A DNA stretch of 56,939 bases from Frigoribacterium sp. GTDB taxonomy: Bacteria > Actinomycetota > Actinomycetes > Actinomycetales > Microbacteriaceae. The first letter of the stretch is position 1. Every line of letters begins with the position of its first letter. The translations under genes and the position numbers were made by a program. The notes below the pieces were generated by a model. The model saw nothing but the letters and a program-made list of their open reading frames with translations, was not told the DNA's origin and searched no databases. Shown in pieces: positions 17,815-26,505 of the stretch. Location: assembly GCA_025408445.1 (NCBI GenBank), contig JANYIZ010000132.1, forward strand, positions 1-56,939. The letters run 5' to 3'.

Positions 17815-18735
17815 ATGTCCGACAGCCCAATCTCAGCGACACCCTACGAGGTGCTCGGCGTGAGCTCGACGGCTACCCAGGATGACCTGCGCCGCGCCTA
17901 TCGGCGGCTGGTGCGGGAAACCCATCCCGACACCGGGGGAGACGCGGAGCGCTTCACCTCCGTGCAGGTGGCGTGGGAACGCGTGGGCGACCCCGATGAT
18001 CGCGCCGTATACGATCGAGGACGCCCCACGTCGAGGGGCGCTGACACTCCTGCCACCTGGGCGCCGCAATCGCGCCCGAAGCAGACCGACACCCGCCCTC
18101 GCGCCCGTTCCTACGGGCATCCGGGAGGCTGGAGGCGGGAACGCTACCTCGTGCTGATGCGCGAATGGGTCGGCAGGGGTGAGCCGCTGGAGGATCCCTA
18201 CGACCCGTCCCTGGTTCGCTCGGCTCCGATGGAACTGCGGCATCTGCTGGCGGACGCTCTCGCTGAAGAAGCGACAGCGCGTGCACTGGCCGCGCTCGGT
18301 ATTGGCTACACAATCTGGCACGACGTGAGTACCGGCGATCCCGAGGAGAAGATCGACCACGTGGTGCTCGGTCCAACCGGAGTCTTCGCGATCCTGTCCG
18401 AGGACTACGGCGAACCGGTACGCAGCAGGCGCGGCGAACTGCTCGGCAAGCCCCTCGGGGAGGCCCGCCCCATGCACGACCTCGGGGTGCGGGCCAAGAT
18501 CGTGTCACGGGCAGCACGGGTCAAATTCACGGCGCTGCTGATCGTGCTTCCCGACGATGCGCTTGACGAACCGTACACAGTGCTTGGGGTGATTCGCGGT
18601 GCCGCCACTGTGATCGCTCGCCGGTCCATGTTGCCGGTTCTGCTTCGGGACGGCGTGCCGGGGACACGGGTGATCGGCGGCAACGAGCTCTTCGACGTGC
18701 GCACTCGACTGCAGGGGGGCATCCACTTCGTCTGA
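17815..18735 (+). CDS. J-domain protein with NERD-like C-terminal domain
   Basis: A 306-residue protein. Residues 5-65 form a DnaJ J-domain (PYEVLGVSSTATQDDLRRAY, then the HPD tripeptide in RETHPDTGG near 40), which stimulates DnaK ATPase. A charged linker follows. Residues 150-300 resemble a NERD nuclease-related domain: a helix AEEATARALAALG, then DHVVLGPTGVFAILSEDYG with the Asp of the PD-(D/E)xK-like core. There is no zinc-finger or classical DnaJ C-terminal region, so it is not the general chaperone partner. I chose ATG 17815, preceded by GGAAAG, because homology to the J-domain starts there. Function is unknown; a chaperone-linked DNA-processing role is only a guess. Confidence 0.8.
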   Translation: MSDSPISATPYEVLGVSSTATQDDLRRAYRRLVRETHPDTGGDAERFTSVQVAWERVGDPDDRAVYDRGRPTSRGADTPATWAPQSRPKQTDTRPRARSYGHPGGWRRERYLVLMREWVGRGEPLEDPYDPSLVRSAPMELRHLLADALAEEATARALAALGIGYTIWHDVSTGDPEEKIDHVVLGPTGVFAILSEDYGEPVRSRRGELLGKPLGEARPMHDLGVRAKIVSRAARVKFTALLIVLPDDALDEPYTVLGVIRGAATVIARRSMLPVLLRDGVPGTRVIGGNELFDVRTRLQGGIHFV

Positions 18736-18762
18736 TCGCGGATGTGCTCACGGATGCGCTTC

Positions 18763-19446
18763 TCAGGCGGCCGGGAGCAGTCCGGCCACCAGGGACCGGG
18801 CCACCAACGATGCGGTCGTGAGCGCGACCACCAGGCCGACGTGCCACCACAGGGGCGCGGATCCGTGGCCGGACTGCTGCCGCACCTGCACGGTGCGTGC
18901 GATGAGATAGCCGAGCGGACCGAGGAGTAACCACCAGCGGCTCGGCACGCGGCCGTAGCCCATCGCGTCGAGCCTTCGGCAGTCCCTGGTCGCCGCCGCC
19001 ACTGACCAGAGGAGTGGCAGCGGCACGATCGAAAGCGCCAACCACACCGAGAAGGTGACAGCGAAACCGATTCCGACGCCGCTGACCACGCCGATGAGTG
19101 GCGTTGCACTGAGCGCCCAGGCACCGCCGGTATTCCATCGCGTTGGCGCAATTGGTGCCAAGGACCGCGATCTAAGGGCATCCATCGTCCCGCCCGACCC
19201 GTCGCCGCCGAAGGGCACGTAGGCAAGCATCTCGGGTTGCGGCGGCAGCACAGCGCGGGGCGGCGGTATCAACGGTGAGGTACGTGCGAGCACACTGCCG
19301 GGGCGCGGGACATCCGACGGACGCATCGCCGGGCTGGCCGCCACGTATTCGGTCCACTCGGCGCCGCTCCACCAGCGCAGATCGCTTCGCCCCACGGGAT
19401 CGGTGAACCATCCGGGCGGAGCAACGACGAGGCCACCCTCAGCCAC
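18763..19446 (-). CDS. DUF2510 membrane protein
   Basis: A 227-residue protein with an N-terminal DUF2510 motif (PPGWFTDPVGRSDLRWWSGAEWT, residues about 10-33), a linker, and about four hydrophobic segments between residues 105 and 225. DUF2510 is a short actinobacterial W-rich motif on the cytoplasmic side of many membrane proteins; its role is unknown. The start is GTG at 19446. The same motif opens the next upstream gene on this strand, so the two are probably related or functionally linked. Ends 28 bp from the convergent J-domain gene. Confidence 0.8.
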   Translation of the reverse strand: MAEGGLVVAPPGWFTDPVGRSDLRWWSGAEWTEYVAASPAMRPSDVPRPGSVLARTSPLIPPPRAVLPPQPEMLAYVPFGGDGSGGTMDALRSRSLAPIAPTRWNTGGAWALSATPLIGVVSGVGIGFAVTFSVWLALSIVPLPLLWSVAAATRDCRRLDAMGYGRVPSRWWLLLGPLGYLIARTVQVRQQSGHGSAPLWWHVGLVVALTTASLVARSLVAGLLPAA

Positions 19447-19488
19447 CGCGGTTCACCGGCCTACACCCGCATCGCGTCGAGAACATGG

Positions 19489-21111
19489 TCAGACGGTCGG
19501 CGCTTCGCTCACCAGGGCGAATGCGGAGTTCGGCAGAGTCGAGTCGATCACGACATTGAGGGTCACCTTTACCGACGCGAGCGTGCCGACACAGGAGACA
19601 GCAGTGCCGTCAAGAGTAACCGGGAGCGGTGGGCAGCTGATCGACGAGAAGGTGAGGTTCTTCGCGAGCGTCTGGCGGGTGAGCTCTGCAGCCATGCCGG
19701 AGGGCGTGAGTTCTGCTGCTCGCTGCGCACCAGTGATCGGTCCGCCGCTGACGACGGCCGGTGTGGCTGCGACAGGAGCCGTGAGGCTCACGAGCGCGAA
19801 TACGGCCGGAAGCTGCAACACAATGAAGGAAATAGCAGCCGTCTGGAGGAGGAGCCAAAGGAGCAGCGGCACCACCCCCGCCGCACCGACCCGGATGGCA
19901 CGAACCAGGAGGTATAGCGGCGGAACGAGTGCGAGGACTGCGGGGGCGGTGCGCGGGAACCCCCGGCCCCGCAGCACGCGACCGTCGAGGAATGCAAGCA
20001 TCGGGGGGAGGAGGAGGGGCGCTCCGAGCACCAAATAGCGGATCACGGGGGAGCCGCCGAGATCGAGCAACCCGAGGATGAGCCAGACGGCGGCCGCGTG
20101 AGCGACCGGGAGCAGCGCGAGGATCCACACCGCGGCTGTTGTCGATCGTGCGGAGATCGCGAGGATGGGACCGGGAACCGCGGCGGCGGGTATCTGGGAA
20201 ACGACGGGTAGCGCAGTGGCCGCGACCGAGGTGGGCGACGTGGCGAAGGGATCCGGGGGAAGCCTTAAGCCGAGGGCGCCTCGGGAAAAGGTCGGCGCTG
20301 GCGACGGCAGAAGGACGGGCAACGCCTCGGGCGGTGTCGTCGACACAGGAGCCCCGAAAGGCTCGAGTCCTGCGGCGGCCAAAGCGGCGGGCGGACCGGT
20401 CGGAGCGGGCTGCACTTGCGCTGGGACGGAGGCGGCGGAGGCGGGCACGAGCGGTGCGGCGACACCGATCCACGGGCGGGCGACCGACGCGTCTGAGAGG
20501 GAGGCCGCGTCTGAGGGGGAGGCCGCGTCTGAGACGTCGGTGGGCTCGAGGAATGCGGTGGCGCTGAAGACGGTCATTTCGGCGGATTCGCGCTCGGCCG
20601 GTGAAGACTCGAACAGGGCTTCAAAGGGCGAGCGGTCATCGGTGTTACCCGGCACGGCGGCCGGCAGCGGCTCTACAACGGGAGCATGGTCCGGCACATC
20701 AGGGAGCCCGATCGGAGACGGCGCGAGCGAAGTCCCGACCGGCACGTCGATCAGCACGGGTCCGGTCGTGAGCGGTCCGACGAGTTCGCGCAGTTGGCGA
20801 CGGCTCAGCGCGGCGGCGGGAGCTGTGAGTGCAGTCTCGGCGAGCACGGCAGTCGCGCCACCGGCGACCGGCGCGACCGGAGTTTCGCCGCCCAGCTCGG
20901 CAGTCCACGCCGTTCCATTCCACCAGCGAGACCGTGTGCTCCGCATCGGGTCGGCATACCAGCCTGGCACGATCAGGGCGGCCAGAGGTTCTGCTGCGGA
21001 TTCGGTGACGGGCGTCGAGTCGGCGGATAGCGATGGCATTTCGCGACGAGCGCTTCTTCGTGACGGCGCAGCCGGCTGCGCCTCAGTAACCGAATTCAGA
21101 GTAAGTGACAC
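19489..21111 (-). CDS. DUF2510 / DUF4333 membrane protein with long disordered linker
   Basis: A 540-residue protein. Residues 45-72 are a DUF2510 motif (VPGWYADPMRSTRSRWWNG). Residues 75-310 are Ala/Pro/Ser/Thr-rich and probably disordered, with a short internal repeat (SDAASLSDAS). Residues 325-460 hold about five membrane segments. The last 65 residues (LTRQTLAKNLTFSSISCPPL, then CVGTLASVKVTLNVVI) resemble DUF4333, a small extracytoplasmic domain with two conserved Cys that probably form a disulfide. The start is GTG at 21111 with GGGGGAA upstream. The architecture, cytoplasmic W-motif to outer Cys domain, suggests a cell-envelope protein. Function unknown. Confidence 0.75.
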   Translation of the reverse strand: MSLTLNSVTEAQPAAPSRRSARREMPSLSADSTPVTESAAEPLAALIVPGWYADPMRSTRSRWWNGTAWTAELGGETPVAPVAGGATAVLAETALTAPAAALSRRQLRELVGPLTTGPVLIDVPVGTSLAPSPIGLPDVPDHAPVVEPLPAAVPGNTDDRSPFEALFESSPAERESAEMTVFSATAFLEPTDVSDAASPSDAASLSDASVARPWIGVAAPLVPASAASVPAQVQPAPTGPPAALAAAGLEPFGAPVSTTPPEALPVLLPSPAPTFSRGALGLRLPPDPFATSPTSVAATALPVVSQIPAAAVPGPILAISARSTTAAVWILALLPVAHAAAVWLILGLLDLGGSPVIRYLVLGAPLLLPPMLAFLDGRVLRGRGFPRTAPAVLALVPPLYLLVRAIRVGAAGVVPLLLWLLLQTAAISFIVLQLPAVFALVSLTAPVAATPAVVSGGPITGAQRAAELTPSGMAAELTRQTLAKNLTFSSISCPPLPVTLDGTAVSCVGTLASVKVTLNVVIDSTLPNSAFALVSEAPTV

Positions 21112-21266
21112 GATGATTCCCCCAGGTAGACCCGCCTGAACTGGGCAGACTCCGATTTTACAAGCCGGATACAGCGCAATCTAGGCTCCGCTGTACCCCA
21201 GTCCGTGGGGTTCACCGTCCTATCGCTTGCCTGCAGCGGGGCTTGGTCCGGATAGAGAGAAAGGGT

Positions 21267-21307
21267 GTCGGTGTCGTGAGTCCACTAGATACTTGATGGA
21301 CACCGAC
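21267..21307. promoter_or_regulatory. 9-bp inverted repeat in the leader of the nuclease-helicase gene
   Basis: GTCGGTGTC (21267-21275) and GACACCGAC (21299-21307) are perfect inverted copies 23 bp apart. The right arm ends 14 bp before the ATG and just before the GAGGAT ribosome-binding site. Either a dimer-binding operator or an RNA hairpin. Confidence 0.4.
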
Positions 21308-21321
21308 CACGAGGATGCCAC

Positions 21322-24300
21322 ATGTTCCTGCTTGCTGACGGAACCGTCGTCTACTCGGCATCCGACTTCACTGCGGCGGCCGCCTGCGAATGGGCGGTGA
21401 TGCGCAGGCTGGACGCGCGCCTCGGCCGTATCGAGCCGCCGCCGACAACGACGGACGAGATGCTGGAACGCGCTGCCGGTCTCGGCGACCAACACGAACA
21501 ACAGTTTCTCGAGCAGCTCAGGTCCCGGGTCGATGTAGTGGAGATACCGCGACCGGACCACTCCACCGACCCGTCCGAGGTGGTCGAGCTCACCACCGCG
21601 GCATTTGAGAGCGGCGCCGCCGCGGTCTACCAAGCCGCTTTCTTCGACGGGCGATTCCTCGGCTATGCGGACTTCATCGTGCGAAATCGCGAGGGCCGCT
21701 ACGAGGTCTTCGACACAAAGCTCGCCCGCCACGCGAAGATCACTGCCCTGCTTCAGCTCGCGGCCTACGGTGAACAGCTGCAGCGACTCGGCATCCTGAC
21801 CGCGGAGACAGTCTCGCTCGTTCTCGGCGACGACAGCATCAGCGAACATCGGCTCGTCGATATCTTGCCGGTCTACCGTCGGCGTCGCGCCCGCTTTGAG
21901 TCCCTGGTGGACCAACGAGTGGCGGACACCGCTGCCACCGAGTGGGGCGACCCCCGCTCTGTGGCGTGCGGACGCTGTGCCGTTTGCGAGGAGCAGGTGC
22001 AGCGCCACCGCGACCTCTTGCTTGTCGCCGGGCTGCGGGTGACGCAACGCGCCCGGTTACTCGAGGCGGGCATCACGACCATCGAGCAGCTCGCCGCCTC
22101 GACCGCGCAGGTGCCGGGTCTGTCGCAACCGGTGGTGGCCGCGCTGCGGGAACAGGCGGTCGTGCAGCTCGCTCCCGGGCTGGCCTGGCGAGTCATCTCT
22201 CCGGCGAGCCTCGCCGCAATACCCAATCCCGATCCGGGCGACATCTTCTCCGACTTCGAGGGTGATCCGTTGCACCGGGAGGGCACGGAGTGGGGACTCG
22301 ACTACCTGTTTGGCCTGGTGGAGGCCGACGAGGCTTTTCGGGCATTCTGGGCGCACGATCTCGCACAGGAGAAACAGGCCTTGGTGGACTTTCTCGACTA
22401 CGTCGCGGAACGTCGACGGCGGTACCCTCGCCTGCACATCTATCACTATGCGTCCTACGAGCGCACCCACCTTCTGAGCATTGCGGCGCGACACGGAGTG
22501 GGTGAGGAAGCGGTGGACGACCTGTTGCGTAGCGGCGTGCTCGTAGACCTGTACCCGATCGTGAAACAGTCGCTCCGGGTGGGGAGCCGCAGTTACTCGC
22601 TCAAGAAACTCGAGCCGCTTTACATGGGAACTCGAGGTCGCACAGGAGTGGCGACCGCGGCAGACTCGATTACCCAGTACGTCCGATCCCGCGATCTTCT
22701 CGACTCCGGAGACACGGATGCCGCGGCCAGGGTTCTTGCCGAGATCGCGACCTACAACGAGTACGACTGCATCTCTACCCTCGCCCTGCGCGACTGGCTG
22801 CTCGCCCGCGCCGCCGAAAACGAGATAGTGCCTGCGGGGTTCGACGAGCTCGAACTGGATGTGCCGCTGCCCGGCCCTGATCCCATCTATACGCAGCTCG
22901 CCGCCATCGTGGCCGGCTTTCCGGCGGGGGAGCGCACCGCCGACCAGTCCGCCGTCGCCCTTGCCTCTGCCGCCATCGACTATCACCGGCGCGAGGGCAA
23001 AAGCTTCTGGTGGGACCACTTTGCCCGGCTCGTCGCGCCGCTCGAGGACTGGTCCGACACGCGCAACGTCTTCGTGGTGGAAAGCGCAGAGGTCGTGCGG
23101 CGCTGGGGTATCGAGGGGGGCGCCCGAACGCAGTCCCGCGAGCTGCGCCTGACCGGCACTGCCGCCCCCGGTAGCTCGTTCGGCGGATCAGACGCGCCGT
23201 GGGTGGTCTACGACCCGCCGTTCCCACCGATCGATGCCGGTCGTGATCCCGGTGCCCGCGTCACCCATTGCCGCACCAGCGTCATGGTGGCGCTCGACGG
23301 ATCGTTACTCCTCACCGAACGCCTCCGGTCTGGGGCGCCGATCTACGACCAGCTACCACTCGCCCTGATGCCGAGCTCGCCGCCGAATCCGGGTACCCAG
23401 GTCACCGCAATCTCCGAGTGGGGTAGTGAGCTGCTCGATGCCTATCCGCAGTTGATGCCGAACGCGGCTCTCGACGTCCTTCGGCGGGTGCCGCCACGCG
23501 GCCGTGTCGATGACCCCTCGACCGCAGCCGGCACCATCGCCGAGCGGATGCGTGACGCCCTGCTCGCCCTCGACCACTCCTTCCTCGCGGTGCAAGGCCC
23601 GCCCGGCACCGGCAAGACCTGGAACGGCGCTCGGGTGATCGCCGACCTCGCGCAGAACCATGGCTGGCGGGTCGGAGTGGTCGCACAGTCTCACGCGACG
23701 GTGGAGAATATGCTCGCCGCGGTGGTGGCAGCGGGTCTCGACCCGGCCCGCGTCGGCAAGAAGCCGCGGGCGGGCGCGGAGTCCGATAACACGACCTGGA
23801 CCAGGCTTACCGATTCGACTCTCGGCGAGTTCACCGACGGGCCGGGATTCGTCGTCGGCGGCACCGCCTGGTTATTCAGCAACGCGGCGCGCATCCCGCG
23901 CGGATCGCTCGACCTGTTGGTGATCGATGAGGCCGGTCAGTATTCGCTCGCCGCCACGATCGCAGCCTCGGTCTCTGCGACCCGCCTGCTGCTGCTCGGT
24001 GACCCCCAACAACTCCCTCAGGTGAGCCAGGGCATTCATCCGGAGCCGGTGGATGTCTCGGCTCTCGGCTGGCTCAGCAACGGTCACGACGTGCTCCCGC
24101 CCGAGTTCGGCTTTTTCCTCGACGTGAGCCACCGCATGCATCCGGCACTCTGCAAACCCGTGTCTGAACTCTCGTACGAGGGTCGCCTGCATTCGATGCC
24201 ATCGGACCGCGTGCTCGCTGGCATCGCGCCCGGCCTGCACCCCGTGCCGGTTGCCGCGCCCGACAATTCCACCTCCTCGACCGAGGAAGCGGATGCCGTG

Positions 24301-24723
24301 CTCGCGATTGTGCGCGACGTGATCGGTCGTGCCTGGACCTCTGCGGGCCGTACTTCAGCGCTCACGCCCGACAACGTGATTGTGGTGGCCCCGTACAACA
24401 CCCAGGTGCAGCTGTTGCGCGCGACCCTCGACGCGGCAGGGTTCGAAAGCGTGCCGGTGGGGACGGTGGATAAGTTTCAAGGTCGCGAAGCAGCGGTCTC
24501 CATCGTGTCCCTTGCCGCCTCGTCGGCCGCAGATGCGCCACGAGGCCTGGAGTTTTTACTCCTGGCCAACCGCCTCAACGTGGCAATCTCCCGGGCACAA
24601 TGGGCCGCTTGGCTGGTGTACTCGCCGACGATCACAGACTCTCTCCCCACGAACATCGAGGCACTTGCCCGGTTGAGCGCATTTATCCGGCTGGTAGACC
24701 CGGAGAATGACCGGGAAATGTGA
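21322..24723 (+). CDS. TM0106-type RecB-like nuclease fused to SF1 helicase
   Basis: A 1133-residue protein. Residues 1-290 are a RecB-like nuclease region with the Asp-x-Lys catalytic pair in EVFDTKLARHAKITALLQL near 130 and a Cys pair in CGRCAVCEEQ. Residues 305-500 form an RNase H-like domain starting with DFEGDP near 312 and closing with YNEYDCISTLALRDWL near 478. Residues 720-1125 are a superfamily 1 helicase with Walker A GPPGTGKT near 759, Walker B IDEAGQYSL near 866 and DKFQGREAAVS near 1050. This order is that of the TM0106 family and suggests DNA end processing. The ATG at 21322 is preceded by GAGGAT. No adjacent defence or repair gene is seen. Confidence 0.9.
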   Translation: MFLLADGTVVYSASDFTAAAACEWAVMRRLDARLGRIEPPPTTTDEMLERAAGLGDQHEQQFLEQLRSRVDVVEIPRPDHSTDPSEVVELTTAAFESGAAAVYQAAFFDGRFLGYADFIVRNREGRYEVFDTKLARHAKITALLQLAAYGEQLQRLGILTAETVSLVLGDDSISEHRLVDILPVYRRRRARFESLVDQRVADTAATEWGDPRSVACGRCAVCEEQVQRHRDLLLVAGLRVTQRARLLEAGITTIEQLAASTAQVPGLSQPVVAALREQAVVQLAPGLAWRVISPASLAAIPNPDPGDIFSDFEGDPLHREGTEWGLDYLFGLVEADEAFRAFWAHDLAQEKQALVDFLDYVAERRRRYPRLHIYHYASYERTHLLSIAARHGVGEEAVDDLLRSGVLVDLYPIVKQSLRVGSRSYSLKKLEPLYMGTRGRTGVATAADSITQYVRSRDLLDSGDTDAAARVLAEIATYNEYDCISTLALRDWLLARAAENEIVPAGFDELELDVPLPGPDPIYTQLAAIVAGFPAGERTADQSAVALASAAIDYHRREGKSFWWDHFARLVAPLEDWSDTRNVFVVESAEVVRRWGIEGGARTQSRELRLTGTAAPGSSFGGSDAPWVVYDPPFPPIDAGRDPGARVTHCRTSVMVALDGSLLLTERLRSGAPIYDQLPLALMPSSPPNPGTQVTAISEWGSELLDAYPQLMPNAALDVLRRVPPRGRVDDPSTAAGTIAERMRDALLALDHSFLAVQGPPGTGKTWNGARVIADLAQNHGWRVGVVAQSHATVENMLAAVVAAGLDPARVGKKPRAGAESDNTTWTRLTDSTLGEFTDGPGFVVGGTAWLFSNAARIPRGSLDLLVIDEAGQYSLAATIAASVSATRLLLLGDPQQLPQVSQGIHPEPVDVSALGWLSNGHDVLPPEFGFFLDVSHRMHPALCKPVSELSYEGRLHSMPSDRVLAGIAPGLHPVPVAAPDNSTSSTEEADAVLAIVRDVIGRAWTSAGRTSALTPDNVIVVAPYNTQVQLLRATLDAAGFESVPVGTVDKFQGREAAVSIVSLAASSAADAPRGLEFLLLANRLNVAISRAQWAAWLVYSPTITDSLPTNIEALARLSAFIRLVDPENDREM

Positions 24724-24732
24724 CCTAGAAAA

Positions 24733-24764
24733 CCGCACGAAGCCCTGGCTAGGGCTTCGTGCGG
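24733..24764 (-). terminator. Rho-independent terminator between convergent genes
   Basis: A perfect 14-bp stem (CCGCACGAAGCCCT / AGGGCTTCGTGCGG) with a 4-base loop. On the minus strand the stem is followed by TTTTCTAG, so it mainly terminates the small acidic protein gene; it also lies 10 bp after the stop of the plus-strand nuclease-helicase gene and may serve both. Confidence 0.8.
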
Positions 24765-24772
24765 TGCTGACG

Positions 24773-25129
24773 TCAGTCGTGCCGTTCGGTGCGATCCTTG
24801 TCCGTTTCAGACAGGTCAGAATCGGTGTACTCGCCCTCTTCGCTATGTCCCGCTGCGCGATCCGGGGTGTGCGATCCATCCTTGAATTCCTCGTCGGTGA
24901 ATTTACCGTCGGGCTCGCGTGCCGTTCCGGTGCTGTCTGCGCTGTCAGTCATTCTTCCTCCTTGTTTTTTCGATACCTTGCTTACCGGGGTGGTCGTCGA
25001 TTCAGCGTCTGATTGCTGAGCGGGGAAAGGGCTCACCTCGGCCACCTTTCCCGTGGGAGCGCTGAAGTCTGCGTCGGCCGGGAGTTCGCCATCGCCATAC
25101 ACTCCGTCGGCACGAGAAGATTGCGTCAT
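24773..25129 (-). CDS. Small acidic, probably disordered protein with a second internal start
   Basis: A 118-residue hydrophilic protein rich in Asp, Glu, Ser and Thr (REPDGKFTDEEFKDGSHTPD, EEGEYTDSDLSETDKD). There are no membrane segments or known domains. The ATG at 25129 has GAGGAA 5 bp upstream. A second in-frame ATG at 24952 follows AAGGAGGAAGA, a stronger ribosome-binding site than the first, and would give a separate 59-residue product equal to the C-terminal half. Either both forms are made or two ancestral genes have fused in frame. The composition resembles small stress-related actinobacterial proteins, but I do not recognise the family. Ends at a strong terminator. Confidence 0.7.
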   Translation of the reverse strand: MTQSSRADGVYGDGELPADADFSAPTGKVAEVSPFPAQQSDAESTTTPVSKVSKKQGGRMTDSADSTGTAREPDGKFTDEEFKDGSHTPDRAAGHSEEGEYTDSDLSETDKDRTERHD

Positions 25130-25349
25130 AGGCGTTCCTCTCCTTGATGACCGCGATGGCACCACCGCACTTCCAACGATAGACAGACGCCGGGCGATTA
25201 CTACCCCCCACAGCCGAATCGGACGGCACCACGACGACCAGGTCAGCTTTCTTATAGGAGATTCGTGTCGTCTCGACCGCGCGCGCCCCCTAGGCTTTTG
25301 CGGTGGCCTCCGATTGGTGTGCCCGGTGGGCGAGTCGAGCGGGATCTAC

Positions 25350-26042
25350 GTGATCAGAGTCATCAGCTACAACCTGCGCAAGAACCATGCGAGCGGCGAA
25401 CTCGCCGAACTCGTGCAGAAATTCAGCCCGGATGTGCTCTGCCTGCAGGAATGCGATACGACCGACCTGCCCGTCGATGTCGGCCATCTCCGTCTTGCCG
25501 ACTCCACCAAGCGAAACAGGCTCGGGCTGGCCATCTACTTTCGCACTGACCGCTTCAGCGCTCGGGAGACCCAGGCCTTCGCCCTCAAGAAATCCCTGCA
25601 CGATCACGTGCTCAAACCCGCTCACGAGCGACTGATCGGCACCCGTCTCATCGACCACGAGACTGACCGGGAGCTCGTAGTGGCGTCCTTTCATGCTGCA
25701 CCTCTCACAGCCCGCAACTCGCTTCGACGGGAGCAGATCCGTGCAGCCCACGAGCTGCTGCTCACGCTCGGCCACGGGCTGCCAACCCTCATGGTCGGCG
25801 ACTACAACTACCCCCTGTTTCACACGAACCTTACCCAGAGGGTCAACGAATCGGGTTACGATCTGTCACTGAGCGACCGCCGCACGTACACCCGGTACAA
25901 ATTCTTCCGCGGACACTTCGACTTTGCGACATCGGTCGGACTCGGCATCGACAGTGTTGAGACTCTTGATCGCGGGGCATCCGACCACATGCCCATCATG
26001 GTGAGCGCGTCCTACCGCGAGGATGCCGTCGCTGCCGCCTGA
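25350..26042 (+). CDS. Endonuclease/exonuclease/phosphatase family protein
   Basis: A protein of about 230 residues of the EEP superfamily, subgroup different from the one at 1740-2564. Motifs in order: VISYNLRKNH at the N-terminus, CLQECD near 33 with the metal-binding Glu, VASFHAAPLTARNSLRREQI near 110, MVGDYNYP near 148 with the Asp/Asn pair, and ASDHMPIMV near 210 with the catalytic Asp-His. It should be a metal-dependent phosphoesterase acting in the cytoplasm; the substrate is unknown. The start is uncertain: GTG at 25350 begins the fold. Upstream in-frame sequence reaches back over the divergent acidic-protein gene and is not convincing. Confidence 0.8.
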   Translation: MIRVISYNLRKNHASGELAELVQKFSPDVLCLQECDTTDLPVDVGHLRLADSTKRNRLGLAIYFRTDRFSARETQAFALKKSLHDHVLKPAHERLIGTRLIDHETDRELVVASFHAAPLTARNSLRREQIRAAHELLLTLGHGLPTLMVGDYNYPLFHTNLTQRVNESGYDLSLSDRRTYTRYKFFRGHFDFATSVGLGIDSVETLDRGASDHMPIMVSASYREDAVAAA

Positions 26043-26174
26043 TCGCGCCGACTTGCAGCACTAAGCATGTCGCGGCGTTGAGCGCAAGCCCTTTGACGAT
26101 TGGGTCAGGAGCAGGTTGTCTAGGGGTAGCGCCGATCCAGGCGCCTCAATTCTCGCGTCGGCGGAGGCACTCCA

Positions 26175-26456
26175 ATGCACTATTCACACCAAGCGCAATT
26201 GAGCGAAATCACCGGATTGCCGGTACTGGGTGAGACTTCGGTCACATTCTGGACAAGCAACGCACCGCATATCATCGCGGCCCGGGATGACGCGGGGTGG
26301 AGCCTGCTCGAGTCCACCGGTTCGCTCGTTGGCGAGTTCGTCTCGGACAACGGCGGATTCACGATCGTCAGCGATGACGGCGACGCAGTGGAGAGTTTTG
26401 ACAACTGGCGGTCTGCTGTGCGCCACATCCTGCGCCGGGGTCTGCGCGCCGCCTAA
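26175..26456 (+). CDS. Small hypothetical protein
   Basis: A 93-residue soluble protein (TGLPVLGETSVTFWTSNAPH, then AARDDAGWSLLESTGSLVGE, ending in SFDNWRSAVRHILRRGL) predicted as mainly beta strands followed by one helix. ATG at 26175 has GGAGG 8 bp upstream. I do not recognise a domain. It is followed by a weak inverted repeat shared with the convergent DUF2269 gene. Confidence 0.65.
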   Translation: MHYSHQAQLSEITGLPVLGETSVTFWTSNAPHIIAARDDAGWSLLESTGSLVGEFVSDNGGFTIVSDDGDAVESFDNWRSAVRHILRRGLRAA

Positions 26457-26464
26457 ACTGCTGC

Positions 26465-26488
26465 GTCCGGGATCTACTACGACCGGAC
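26465..26488. terminator. Possible weak bidirectional terminator
   Basis: GTCCGG and CCGGAC are inverted arms separated by 12 bases between two convergent genes. There is no T-tract, so this is only suggestive. Confidence 0.25.
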
Positions 26489-26505
26489 CTGACGCGCTGC
26501 GCGTT

